DNA of 41,616 nucleotides from Oscillospiraceae bacterium (lineage in GTDB: Bacteria > Bacillota > Clostridia > Oscillospirales > Ruminococcaceae): positions 1-41,616 of the forward strand of contig JALEMR010000083.1 of NCBI GenBank assembly GCA_022768245.1. The letters run 5' to 3'. Under the pieces are notes generated by a model. It was not told where the DNA came from. It was given only the letters and a program-made list of their open reading frames with translations, and searched no databases. This document shows, in pieces, positions 1 through 8,166 of the stretch. Both the position numbers and the translations under genes were made by a program. Position 1 is the stretch's first letter. Each line of letters starts with the position of its first letter.

Positions 1-40
1 TGAGTCAGAGTCAAGTGCCTTACCGCTTGGCGACACCCCA
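1..40 (-). tRNA. tRNA-Gln (anticodon CTG), 3' part outside window
   Basis: Read on the minus strand, the 5' end of a tRNA starts at 40 with TGGGGTG followed by the D-arm GCCAAGCGGTAAGGC and an anticodon loop CTCTGAC, giving anticodon CTG. The D-arm is identical to that of the neighbouring tRNA-Gln(TTG). The T-arm and acceptor 3' strand lie beyond position 1. It probably shares a transcript with the downstream-oriented tRNA at 46-121, only 5 bp away. Confidence 0.85.
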
Positions 41-45
41 GGATA

Positions 46-121
46 TGGTTGGGATAGCCGGATTTGAACCGGCGAAATGACGGAGTCAAAGTCCGCTGCC
101 TTACCGCTTGGCTATATCCCA
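46..121 (-). tRNA. tRNA-Gln (anticodon TTG)
   Basis: A complete 76-nt tRNA on the minus strand. The acceptor 5' strand TGGGATA (121-115) pairs with TATCCCA (56-50), followed by discriminator A and an encoded CCA (48-46). The anticodon stem GCGGA/TCCGT closes the loop CTTTGAC, so the anticodon is TTG (Gln, reads CAA). The T-arm contains GGTTCAAATCC. This tRNA is the substrate of the GatCAB amidotransferase encoded divergently beside it. Confidence 0.95.
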
Positions 122-197
122 TTATGATCGGCATTAAAGCCATGCAGGAAAACCGCAGCGATTAACACCGTGATACTTTTTCCGTAACGACTATTAT

Positions 198-226
198 ATT
201 ATACCCCTTTTTTCTTGCTTTTGCAA
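198..226 (-). promoter_or_regulatory. Promoter for the tRNA-Gln pair
   Basis: On the minus strand, -35 TTGCAA (226-221), a 17-bp spacer and -10 TATAAT (203-198). Predicted start is about 70 nt upstream of the tRNA 5' end. It uses the same -35 hexamer as the divergent gatC promoter. Confidence 0.75.
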
Positions 227-345
227 TAGTATTGCAAGGATTTTGGATATTTATACAAACTTTTAGAAAAGATTTCGTATTATTTGATATTTTTTAACAT
301 AAAACCGACGAATTATGATTAAATCATAAAAAATCATAAAAATTG

Positions 346-374
346 TTGCAAATCAAGATAAAATATGGTATAAT
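346..374 (+). promoter_or_regulatory. gatCAB promoter
   Basis: -35 TTGCAA (346-351), 17-bp spacer, -10 TATAAT (369-374) with an extended -10 TG two bases upstream. It lies about 40 nt before the gatC ribosome binding site AGGAGG (410-415). Confidence 0.8.
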
Positions 375-421
375 AACATTGTATTGATTTGTGCCGATAT
401 GCGGCGGATAGGAGGATTATT

Positions 422-700
422 ATGGATCTGGAAATGGTAAAGTATCTTGCTAAGCTGGGAAAGCTGAATTTCACCGAGGAAGGCTTTGAAGCAATGGCAG
501 AGGATATGACCGATATTATTGAGATCATGGACACGATCAAGGAGATCGACATCACATACGATCCCATTAAGGACAATCACAACGTCTACCTTAAGGATCT
601 GCGCAAGGACGAAGCGCAGCCCTCTCTTCCCACTGAGAAGGTCCTGCAAAATGCCGTAAACAGCGAAAACAGCTTCGTTGTTCCCAAGGTCGTTGAATAA
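422..700 (+). CDS. gatC: Asp/Glu-tRNA(Asn/Gln) amidotransferase subunit C
   Basis: This 92-residue protein is the small GatC subunit, which wraps around and stabilises GatA in the complex that converts Glu-tRNA(Gln) to Gln-tRNA(Gln). The sequence begins MDLEMVKYLAKLGKLNF, typical of GatC, and has the family's length of about 95 residues and its C-terminal part with an LRxDE-like segment. I chose the ATG at 422 because AGGAGG ends 6 nt upstream; an in-frame ATG at 389 lies only 15 bp after the -10 and has no ribosome binding site. It is first of the gatC-gatA-gatB operon; gatA begins 23 nt later. Confidence 0.95.
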   Translation: MDLEMVKYLAKLGKLNFTEEGFEAMAEDMTDIIEIMDTIKEIDITYDPIKDNHNVYLKDLRKDEAQPSLPTEKVLQNAVNSENSFVVPKVVE

Positions 701-723
701 TTTTATAGATACAGGAGTTGAAT

Positions 724-2178
724 ATGATGGACGTTACGTCTCTTAAGATCCGTGATATGCGCCGTATGCTTGACAGTAAGGAAATTTCCGCAGCTGAGCT
801 GACAGACGCTTATCTCGGCAGAATTTCAGAAATCGACGGTAAGCTTGAAAGCTATATAACCGTTACACCCGAAAGGGCTCACGAGGACGCCGAAAAGGCT
901 CAGAAGAAGATAAATGCGGGTGAGGCAGGCGCACTCTGCGGAATCCCTCTTGCCATCAAGGACAATATCTGCACCGAGGGCGTACTTACTACCTGCGCTT
1001 CAAGAATGCTGGAGAATTTTATCCCTCCCTATAACGCAACAGTTATGAATAAGCTTGAAGCTGAGGATATCGTTATGCTGGGCAAGACCTCTATGGACGA
1101 GTTTGCCATGGGCGGCTCCACTCAGACCTCTGCATTCAGGAAGACTAAGAATCCTTATGATACAGGCAGAGTTCCCGGAGGCTCTTCGGGCGGCTCGGCT
1201 GCTGCTGTGGGAGCTTCTCTCTGTGCTGCGGCGTTAGGCTCCGATACGGGCGGATCTATCCGTCAGCCCTCCTCATTCTGCGGAGTTACGGGACTTTAGC
1301 CTACTTACGGAAGAGTTTCCCGTTACGGGCTCGTTGCATTTGCAAGCTCTCTCGACCAGATCGGACCTATCGCAAAGGACGCTCACGACTGCGCATACAT
1401 TCTCAATGCCATTGCAGGCTACGACCCCCACGACGGAACCGCTTCAAAGCTTGATACAATGGACTATACATCAAAGATCGGCATGGATATGAAGGGCGTG
1501 AAGATCGCTCTCCCCAAGGAATTCTATGCGGACGGCATCGACGAGGACGTAAGAAATGCCGTATTAAAGGCTGCCGACGAGTTCAAGGCTATGGGCGCAG
1601 AACTGGTTGACTGCTCCATGCCTTCACTGAAATATGCGGTCGCTTCCTACTATCTTATATCCTCCGCAGAGGCTTCCTCCAATCTTTCCCGCTTCGACGG
1701 CATCAAGTACGGTCACCGCAGCGAGATCGGCGAGAACTTCAACGAGCTTATCACCAATTCCAGAAGCGAGGGCTTCGGCGACGAGGTCAAGAGACGTATC
1801 CTCCTCGGAAACTACGCTCTCTGCTCGGGCTATTACGACGCTTATTACGGCAAGGCAATGGCTCTCAAGCAGAAGATCAGAGAGGAATATGCACAGATAT
1901 TTGAAAACTGCGATATCATTCTTACTCCTACCGCTCCTACCGTTGCATACGGCGTGAACGAGAATATCTCCGATCCTGCCAAGATGTATCAGGCGGATAT
2001 CTGCACCGTTACCGTAAATATAGCATCACTTCCCGCAATTTCCACACCTTGCGGTTACGATTCCAAGGGTATGCCTATCGGAATGTCTATCATCGGCAAG
2101 ATGTGGGACGAGGCGACCATTATCGGCGCAGCTGACGCTTACGAAAAGAATTTCGCCTATGTCAAGGCTAATATATAA
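724..2178 (+). pseudogene. gatA: Glu-tRNA(Gln) amidotransferase subunit A, interrupted by in-frame TAG at codon 192
   Basis: GatA is the amidase that releases ammonia from glutamine for Gln-tRNA(Gln) synthesis. Read through, the frame is 484 codons, the normal family length, and is colinear throughout. The catalytic triad is intact: Lys79 (AIKDN), cis-Ser154 (GGSSGGS) and nucleophile Ser178 (DTGGSIR). Codon 192 (1297-1299) is TAG where the family has the Lys of GLKPTYGR; the flanking residues GVTGL and PTYGRVSRYG are perfectly conserved, so this is one base change (AAG to TAG), not a frameshift. ATG 724 follows AGGAG at 713-717. Without readthrough the product is a 191-residue fragment that should be inactive. 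The enzyme is normally essential in bacteria lacking GlnRS, so a base-calling error or a suppressed stop is more likely than true loss. Confidence 0.9.
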
Positions 2179-2196
2179 GGGAAAGGAGTAATTAAG

Positions 2197-3642
2197 ATGT
2201 CAAACTATATTCCCGTTATCGGACTTGAGATCCACTCCGAGCTTTTAACGAAATCAAAGGTATTCTGCACCTGCTCCGCTGAATTCGGCGGCGACAGGAA
2301 CAGCCGCTGCTGTCCTGTCTGCACAGGTCTGCCTGGTACGCTTCCCGTTATCAATCAGACTGCCGTTGAGTATGCAGTCAAGGCAGGCTATGCGCTGAAC
2401 TGCTCTATCAATAAATTTTCGGTGTTCGACAGAAAGAATTATTTCTATCCCGACCTTCCCAAGGCTTATCAGATATCACAGCTGAACCTTCCGCTGTGCA
2501 TTAACGGCTCCGTGCCCATTGAGTACGAGGAAAACGGCGAGAAGAAGACCAAGAATATAAGAATTAACCGTATACACCTTGAAGAGGACGCGGGAAAGCT
2601 TGTCCATGACGATCTGAACGGCGTATCTCTTGCTGACTATAACCGCTGCGGAATCCCGCTTATCGAGATAGTAACCGAGCCGGATATCAGCTCCGCTGAG
2701 GAGGCGCGCTCACTGGTGGAGAAGATAGCTCTGCTGCTCCAGTATGCAGGCGTTTCCGACTGTAAAATGGAACAGGGCTCTATCCGCTGCGACGTCAACG
2801 TATCTATCATGCGCCCCGAGGACAAGGAATTCGGTACAAGAGCTGAGATCAAGAACCTGAACTCTCTCAAATCAATTTACAGAACTATCGAGTACGAGAT
2901 AAAGCGCCAGTCCAGACTCCTTGACAGGGGAGAGCGTGTCGTTCAGGAAACAAGACGCTACGACGACAACAAGGGCGAGACCAAGACAATGCGTTCCAAG
3001 GAGGACGCTCACGACTATAAATATTTCCCCGACCCCGATATTTTACAGGTGAACTTCACCGACGAGGACCTGGAAAGAATAAAGAATTCACTTCCCGAAA
3101 TGCCTTATGAGAGACTTGACAAGTACGTTAATAAGTACGGTCTTTCCGAGGTGGACGCGAAGATAATCGTAAACACTAAGAAGATTTCCGACCTTTACGA
3201 GGCTGCTCTGGAGGTCTACAACAATCCTAAGTCTGTTGCAAACTTTATCCTCGGCGAGCTTATGAGAAGAATCAATTTAGGCGAAATTTCGCTGGATAAC
3301 CTTCCCTTTACTCCTGCCGAGCTGGGCAGACTTGTTGAGATGTCCGATACCGAGAAGATATCCAAGAACGACGCCAAGAAGGTATTCCGCATCATGTCCG
3401 AGCAGGGCGGAGACCCCGAGAAGATCGCAGCTGCCGAGGGCATGCTCATCTCCAACGATTCGGGCAAGGCTGCCGAGATGATCGACGAGGTGCTTGCAAA
3501 CAATGCAAAGGCTGTTGAGCAGTACAAGAGCGGCGATGTCAAGGTATTCGGCTTCCTCATGGGACAGTGCACGAAGGCTCTCAAGGGAGTTGCAACACCC
3601 AAGGTCATCAAGGAAGAGCTTGAAAAGAAGCTTAATTCATAA
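2197..3642 (+). CDS. gatB: Asp/Glu-tRNA(Asn/Gln) amidotransferase subunit B
   Basis: GatB binds the misacylated Glu-tRNA(Gln), activates the Glu side chain with ATP and receives ammonia channelled from GatA. The 481 residues match the usual GatB length. Visible signatures are the N-terminal GLEIHSEL, the zinc-type cysteines near residues 25-41 (CTC and CCPVC), the FDRKNYFYPDLPKAYQISQ segment and the MEQGSIRCDVNVS motif, followed by the C-terminal helical/YqeY-like tail that contacts tRNA. The ATG at 2197 follows AAAGGAG. The stop TAA overlaps the next ATG by one base, so translation of the following gene is probably coupled. Confidence 0.97.
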   Translation: MSNYIPVIGLEIHSELLTKSKVFCTCSAEFGGDRNSRCCPVCTGLPGTLPVINQTAVEYAVKAGYALNCSINKFSVFDRKNYFYPDLPKAYQISQLNLPLCINGSVPIEYEENGEKKTKNIRINRIHLEEDAGKLVHDDLNGVSLADYNRCGIPLIEIVTEPDISSAEEARSLVEKIALLLQYAGVSDCKMEQGSIRCDVNVSIMRPEDKEFGTRAEIKNLNSLKSIYRTIEYEIKRQSRLLDRGERVVQETRRYDDNKGETKTMRSKEDAHDYKYFPDPDILQVNFTDEDLERIKNSLPEMPYERLDKYVNKYGLSEVDAKIIVNTKKISDLYEAALEVYNNPKSVANFILGELMRRINLGEISLDNLPFTPAELGRLVEMSDTEKISKNDAKKVFRIMSEQGGDPEKIAAAEGMLISNDSGKAAEMIDEVLANNAKAVEQYKSGDVKVFGFLMGQCTKALKGVATPKVIKEELEKKLNS

Positions 3643-3992
3643 TGACCAAGCAGGACATCATAGACTATGCATTAACGCTGAAGGGTGCAGCTGCGGACAG
3701 TCCCTTTGACGGGGACTTTGAGACCGTAGTCCTGCGCCATTCGGACAGCAGAAAATGGTTCGGGCTGATAATGCTTTACAATGGGAAATATATTCTCAAT
3801 CTGAAATGCGAGCCCGAGCAGTCGGATTTTCTGAAATCCGCATACGAAGGCATAACCGAAGCATATCACATGAACAAGCGGCTCTGGATAACCGTATACA
3901 TTGATTCGGACGTCCCCGATGAAGAGATAAATCGGCTTATCGGACACAGCTTTATGCTTACCGATAAGCCTAAGAAAAAACAGAAAAGCTGA
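3642..3992 (+). CDS. MmcQ/YjbR family protein
   Basis: A 116-residue protein of the YjbR/MmcQ family, small alpha/beta proteins with a CyaY-like fold and a proposed but unproven DNA-binding role. Recognisable features are the start TKQDIIDYALTLKGAA, the DSPFD segment, RKWFGLIM and the C-terminal HMNKRLWITVYID. It begins in a TAATG overlap with gatB and has no ribosome binding site of its own, which suggests translational coupling. The tail is Lys-rich (KPKKKQKS). The gene is followed by a strong hairpin terminator. A role in tRNA amidation is not implied by the family. Confidence 0.85.
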   Translation: MTKQDIIDYALTLKGAAADSPFDGDFETVVLRHSDSRKWFGLIMLYNGKYILNLKCEPEQSDFLKSAYEGITEAYHMNKRLWITVYIDSDVPDEEINRLIGHSFMLTDKPKKKQKS

Positions 3993-4030
3993 AACAAAAT
4001 CCCCCGAGATTTTCTCGGGGGATTTTGTTT
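3992..4030. terminator. Bidirectional hairpin terminator after the gat operon
   Basis: A perfect 18-bp stem with a TTT loop at 4010-4012; the core is CCCCCGAGA/TCTCGGGGG, flanked by A-rich and T-rich arms. It overlaps the last base of the YjbR gene stop and can serve both this operon and nrdDG from the other side. Confidence 0.9.
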
Positions 4031-4032
4031 CA

Positions 4033-4073
4033 TTAAGGCAACACCGCACAAGCTTTGTGCGGTATTGCCTTAA
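4033..4073. repeat. Long imperfect palindrome overlapping the nrdG stop codon
   Basis: Arms TTAAGGCAACACCGCACAA and TTGTGCGGTATTGCCTTAA pair over 18 bp with a single mismatch (C4042/A4064) around a GCT centre. No U-tract follows on either strand, so it is not a standard terminator, and a separate terminator sits beside it. The nrdG stop codon (4070-4072) is inside the right arm. It may be a small palindromic repeat or MITE-type remnant; copy number cannot be judged here. Confidence 0.55.
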
Positions 4074-4591
4074 TCATTCCACAGCACTGTCGTGCCTGTT
4101 TCAAGCGACTTTTTCACATCAATTATCCGCTGATTGTCCGAACCTCTGAACCGCAGAGAGATGTTCTTCCGCGCAAGGATAAATTCTCCGTCCACCAGAA
4201 CATCAATGCATCTGAGCAGCTCGGGGGTCTCCTCATATTTTTGACACATGTCGTTCAGAATATCCCTTTCGAAGGTATATCCCGTATAGCACCAGATGTC
4301 CTTTTTGGGAAATTCCTTGCGGACCCTCCGCAGCAGCGGCAGCAGCGCCTTCTGATTTTCGGGCTCCATTGGCTCGCCGCCCAGCAGAGTCAGACCGCGG
4401 ATATACTCGTGGGACAGCAGCTCTGTAATATGCTCTTCGGCTTCCTTATCGAAGGGCTTGCCGTAGTTGAAATCCCATGTCATGGGATTGAAGCACCCCT
4501 CGCAGTGATGAGTACAGCCGCTGACAAAGAGCGATACTCTCACGCCCACCCCGTTTGCTATATCGCAGTTTTTTATCTCTCCGTAGTTCAT
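4070..4591 (-). CDS. nrdG: Anaerobic ribonucleoside-triphosphate reductase activating protein
   Basis: NrdG is a radical SAM enzyme that uses SAM and a [4Fe-4S] cluster to install the glycyl radical in NrdD. The 173 residues include the cluster motif CTHHCEGC near residues 26-33, the following GCFNPMTWDF, and the SAM-binding GGEP motif (LLGGEPM). Length is typical for the family (150-180). It lies 77 bp downstream of nrdD on the same strand, separated by a hairpin at 4620-4645 that may lower its expression relative to nrdD. Confidence 0.95.
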   Translation of the reverse strand: MNYGEIKNCDIANGVGVRVSLFVSGCTHHCEGCFNPMTWDFNYGKPFDKEAEEHITELLSHEYIRGLTLLGGEPMEPENQKALLPLLRRVRKEFPKKDIWCYTGYTFERDILNDMCQKYEETPELLRCIDVLVDGEFILARKNISLRFRGSDNQRIIDVKKSLETGTTVLWND

Positions 4592-4619
4592 TTTTAAATT
4601 ATCCTTCTCTTTCCAAAAA

Positions 4620-4645
4620 TATTGGTCGGATAATTCCGACCAATA
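4620..4645 (-). terminator. Intercistronic hairpin between nrdD and nrdG
   Basis: A perfect 10-bp stem (TATTGGTCGG / CCGACCAATA) with a 6-nt loop, followed on the minus strand by ATTTTTGG. It resembles a leaky intrinsic terminator that would give less nrdG than nrdD mRNA, or an RNA processing or stability element. Confidence 0.6.
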
Positions 4646-4668
4646 CCACCTGTTTTACAAGCAGAGCA

Positions 4669-6831
4669 TCACAGATGAAGAACTCTTTCTTTGATCTCCT
4701 GAGTTCTTCCCTGATTCCAGAACTGAGTTCCGATATATCCGCAGGTACGTCTTGCAACGTTCATCTTATTCTGATCTCTGTTGCCGCACTGAGGACATTC
4801 CCATACCAGCTTTCCCGCATCATCGTTAACGATGTTTATCTCTCCGCTGTAGCCGCATATCTGACAGTAGTCGCTCTTTGTGTTGAGCTCCGCGTACATG
4901 ATGTTGTCATAGATATACTTGATGACGGTCAGAACAGCGTCGATATTGTTCTGCATATTGGGCACCTCAACATAGCTGATAGCGCCGCCGGGGGAGAGCT
5001 TCTGGAACTGGGATTCGAACTTTAGCTTGTCAAAAGCGTTGATATTTTCGGTAACATGAACATGATAGCTGTTGGTGATATAATTCTTGTCGGTAACGCC
5101 CTCTATCTTGCCAAAGCGCTTCTGTAAGCATTTAGCAAACTTGTAGGTAGTGGATTCGAGGGGAGTGCCGTACAGGCTGAAATCAATATTGGTCTCCGCT
5201 CTCCACTTAGCGCAGGCGTCGTTAAGGTGCTGCATAACTTCAAGAGCAAAGGGTGTAGCGGAGGGGTCCGTGTGAGGCTTGCCAGTCATGCGGCGTGTGC
5301 ACTCGCAAAGTCCCGCATATCCCAGTGAAATTGTAGAATACCCGTTGTACAGCAGCTTGGTGATAGGCTCGCCCTTTTTAAGTCTTGCGAGAGCGCCGTA
5401 CTGCCAGAGTATAGGCGCTGCGTCGGAAAGGGTGCCCTTCAGACGATTATGACGGCACATGAGAGCGCGGCGGCAAAGCTCGAGACGTTCGTCGAGTATC
5501 TGCCAGAACTTATCCATATCTCCGCCCGAGGAGCAGGCAGCGTCCACGAGATTGATAGTAACAACGCCCTGATTGAATCTTCCGAAGAATTTGGGACTGC
5601 CCTGTTCGTCCTTGTAGACTGTGAGGAAGGAGCGGCAGCCCATGCAGGGATAGCAGTTTCCGTCCTTAAGCTGGAACATCACCTTTTCGGAGATATAGTC
5701 GGGAACCTTTCTCTTTGCGGTGCATTCTGCGGCAAGCTTGGTAAGATACCAGTATTTGCTGTCCTCGGTGACATTGTCCTCTTCAAGAACATAGATAAGC
5801 TTAGGGAATGCAGGGGTGATGAACACGCCCTTTTCATTCTTAACGCCATTGATACGCTGTTTGAGGACTTCCTCGATAATGCATGCCAGGTCGTCTCTGG
5901 TCTGACCCTCGGGAACCTCGTCAAGGTACATGAACACAGTAACAAAGGGTGCCTGACCGTTTGTGGTCATGAGAGTGATGACCTGATACTGAATCATCTG
6001 AACGCCTCTGTTGATCTCTTCCTTAACGCGCATTTCGGCGATCTTGTTGATCTTTTCGTCGTCCGCATCGATACCCGCAGCGCGGAATTCCTCGCGTACC
6101 TCCTTGCGGAACTTTTCGCGGCTGACCTGCACGAAGGGCGCGATGTGAGACAGTGAGATACTCTGTCCGCCGTACTGAGAGGAAGCTATCTGTGCGATTA
6201 TCTGAGTAGCGATATTGCATGCGGTGGAGAAGCTGTGAGGTCTGTCTATCATAGTCTCGCTGATGACGGTGCCGTTTGTGAGCATATCCTCAAGGTTTAC
6301 CAGACAGCAGTTATGCATGTGCTGAGCGAAATAATCCGCGTCGTGGAAATGGATAATGCCTTCCTCGTGAGCCTCCACGATGTCGTGGGGGAGAAGGAAT
6401 CGCTTGGTGATATCCTTGCTGACCTCGCCTGCCATATAATCGCGCTGAACGCTGTTCACGGTAGGATTCTTGTTGGAATTTTCCTGCTTGATCTCCTCGT
6501 TGTTGCATTCAAGGAGACTTAACACCTGTTCATCGGTAGAGTTGGACTTTCTCACGAGCGCTCTCTGATAGCGGTAGGTGATGTAATTCTTGGCAACGGG
6601 ATAAGCGTCGTTGGACATGATCTGCATCTCGACCATATCCTGAATTTCCTCGACTCCTGCCGCGCGGCTCATATCGGAGCATATTTTCGTAACGTTTTCG
6701 GTTATGGAATCTATCTGGTCGTCGGTCAGCCTTTCGGACTCCTTAACGCTGTTGTTTGCCTTTGCCACGGCATTTCTGATCTTTAACGAATCAAACTCTT
6801 CCTCTGCACCGTTTCTCTTGATAATTTTCAT
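4669..6831 (-). CDS. nrdD: Anaerobic (class III) ribonucleoside-triphosphate reductase
   Basis: NrdD reduces ribonucleoside triphosphates to deoxy forms under anaerobiosis using a glycyl radical. The protein begins with an ATP-cone (MKIIKRNGAEEEFD), has the catalytic core, a zinc site made of CQIC and CPQC near the C-terminus, and the glycyl-radical motif RTCGYIG close to the end. The 720-residue length is typical. The frame stays open upstream to 7179, but I chose ATG 6831 because the ATP-cone begins there and AAAGGA is 9 nt upstream; an ATG at 6849 (MKGFDSMKII) is an alternative. Twin NrdR-like boxes overlap its promoter, about 235 nt upstream. Confidence 0.95.
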   Translation of the reverse strand: MKIIKRNGAEEEFDSLKIRNAVAKANNSVKESERLTDDQIDSITENVTKICSDMSRAAGVEEIQDMVEMQIMSNDAYPVAKNYITYRYQRALVRKSNSTDEQVLSLLECNNEEIKQENSNKNPTVNSVQRDYMAGEVSKDITKRFLLPHDIVEAHEEGIIHFHDADYFAQHMHNCCLVNLEDMLTNGTVISETMIDRPHSFSTACNIATQIIAQIASSQYGGQSISLSHIAPFVQVSREKFRKEVREEFRAAGIDADDEKINKIAEMRVKEEINRGVQMIQYQVITLMTTNGQAPFVTVFMYLDEVPEGQTRDDLACIIEEVLKQRINGVKNEKGVFITPAFPKLIYVLEEDNVTEDSKYWYLTKLAAECTAKRKVPDYISEKVMFQLKDGNCYPCMGCRSFLTVYKDEQGSPKFFGRFNQGVVTINLVDAACSSGGDMDKFWQILDERLELCRRALMCRHNRLKGTLSDAAPILWQYGALARLKKGEPITKLLYNGYSTISLGYAGLCECTRRMTGKPHTDPSATPFALEVMQHLNDACAKWRAETNIDFSLYGTPLESTTYKFAKCLQKRFGKIEGVTDKNYITNSYHVHVTENINAFDKLKFESQFQKLSPGGAISYVEVPNMQNNIDAVLTVIKYIYDNIMYAELNTKSDYCQICGYSGEINIVNDDAGKLVWECPQCGNRDQNKMNVARRTCGYIGTQFWNQGRTQEIKERVLHL

Positions 6832-7066
6832 TGAATCAAATCCTTTCATATATTCACCCCGACAACAGAAAGACCAAGGGGCTGAAAAAAGACAAAAGCT
6901 TTGAATATTGCCCGCTTGAGATATATATTTTTTCGGAAAGAGTATTGTCCGACAATTCCCTGGTACGTAAATGAACGTTTTTATACCGGATACTGCTTTC
7001 GTTACTATTCTGTAATCCTTGTAACTCTTTTGTAAGCTTTGTATAAAACCATACTTTTGAGCGGCT

Positions 7067-7113
7067 GTACTATATATTGTATCACTTTTTGAGAAAATGT
7101 CAATATGTTGTGT
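7067..7113 (-). promoter_or_regulatory. nrdDG promoter with two NrdR-like boxes
   Basis: On the minus strand, -35 TTGACA (7103-7098), 16-bp spacer, -10 TACAAT (7081-7076). Two near-palindromes match the NrdR box consensus acaCwATATATwGtgt: GTACTATATATTGTAT at 7067-7082 and TGTCAATATGTTGTGT at 7098-7113 (one core mismatch). Their centres are 31 bp apart, about three helical turns, and they cover the -10 and -35 respectively. NrdR is the dATP/ATP-sensing repressor of RNR genes. The 5' leader to nrdD is about 240 nt. Confidence 0.85.
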
Positions 7114-7284
7114 GTTAATGAAATCATCTTTGGAAACAATGACATATTTATCCTTAAAAACAGCAAAATTATTGTACAATTATACTATTGACTGTAAAAA
7201 TCAACAGTGCAGAAGAAATTTGTTAAAAATGCACAAAAATACATACAAAATCGGTAGGCTGAAGGCGCTTCGAAGATGGCAAAT

Positions 7285-7818
7285 CTACCTGTTTCTGGTA
7301 ACGATATGGCGCAGATATGCGAAGGTGTAGTCCTCTCCATTTTCGGCGAGCATGGTGAGCATGTGCTCCAGAAGGGCGGAGGTCTTGGGGTGTATCATTC
7401 TTGTAGCCTTGCCACGCAGGAAGTAATCGAGGGGAGCCCTGTCGGTGTAGCTGTCGCCCATGTATATCTTGCTGGCTGCGACTCTGTCGCAGAACATTTC
7501 CACCACATAATTCAGCGGCATTTTCACGCCTTCGACCTTTCTTGTCTTGGGATTGTAATCTGTCCAGTATTCAAAATGGTGACGATTCCTGCCCTTGTGG
7601 TGCATCCATGCTGTGGAATAGCCCTTAAGTTCGCGTTCCGCCTCGTTGGGGCTGCGTGTGCCCTGGAAATTTTTGCAGCTGACGAGAAACTCGGCAGGAC
7701 TGTATTTCGACAGATCGTGGAGCAGTCCCTGAACGGGAATGCCCGCCCGAATGCAGTTTTTGATGACCTCGTGCCTGTGGCGGGTCACTGTTTTTAAATG
7801 TGCGTATACTTTGTTCAT
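7285..7818 (-). CDS. DUF5662 family protein
   Basis: A 177-residue protein resembling the DUF5662 family of uncharacterised proteins common in Clostridia. Visible features: an N-terminal helix with RHRHEV, the HDLSKYS motif near residues 38-44 that recalls HD-type metal sites, WMHHKGRNRHHFEYW near 91-105, and DRAPLDYF. The His/Asp pattern suggests metal binding but no function is established. ATG 7818 follows GAGGTG on the minus strand. It stops with TAG. It is separated from nrdD by the NrdR-controlled promoter, so it is not clearly co-regulated with it. Confidence 0.75.
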   Translation of the reverse strand: MNKVYAHLKTVTRHRHEVIKNCIRAGIPVQGLLHDLSKYSPAEFLVSCKNFQGTRSPNEAERELKGYSTAWMHHKGRNRHHFEYWTDYNPKTRKVEGVKMPLNYVVEMFCDRVAASKIYMGDSYTDRAPLDYFLRGKATRMIHPKTSALLEHMLTMLAENGEDYTFAYLRHIVTRNR

Positions 7819-7852
7819 AAAAACACCTCGATCATATATTATTATCTGTTCG

Positions 7853-8134
7853 TCAGAAAAGCCGCGTCAGATGCCCGTAAGCGCCGACCTTACGATATTT
7901 CCCCATATCCTCACAGCGGCGGTATTCCCGTATTTCCTCCATGTCGAGATCCGCATAGACAAGCCCGTCGAAGGTCTCGCCTGCTGCGGCGATGATGTTG
8001 TCATCACGTCCCCACACCACGGGACTGACCGCACAGGATCAGCCGCCCGTTTCCGAGGGAGGGTTTGCCATAGCTATGCCGACCATGTTCTGCATAGCCT
8101 CAACGGAAAGCTCCCGCAGGCGGAAGGGCTTCAT
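7853..8134 (-). pseudogene. Carbon-nitrogen hydrolase (nitrilase) C-terminal remnant with in-frame TGA
   Basis: Reading the minus strand from ATG 8134 gives 93 codons that resemble the C-terminal third of nitrilase-superfamily hydrolases: VEAMQNMVGIAMANPP, then SCAVSPVVWGRDDNII, then GLVYADLDMEEIREYRR and DMGKYRKVGAYG. A TGA interrupts the frame at codon 32 (between GG and SCAVSP). The N-terminal two thirds, including the catalytic Glu-Lys-Cys, are absent. The relic still sits behind a promoter and a GGGGAGG site, so a 31-residue peptide could be made. It is probably the residue of an internal deletion. Confidence 0.7.
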
Positions 8135-8166
8135 ATGCCTGTCCTCCCCGGATCCATTCTATTACG

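Noticed and set aside
1297-1299. TAG recoded as a sense codon in this organism
   Set aside because: TAG ends several intact genes here (7285, 28749, 31222, 38761 and 39577), where the proteins have their expected family lengths, so TAG is an ordinary stop.
4669-7179. An N-terminally extended NrdD starting at 7179
   Set aside because: The extension has no family similarity and would begin upstream of the NrdR-controlled promoter; the ATP-cone starts at 6831.
8039-8041. Selenocysteine at the TGA in the nitrilase-like frame
   Set aside because: The frame lacks the N-terminal catalytic part, the residue is not a catalytic position, and I saw no convincing SECIS-type stem-loop just after the TGA.
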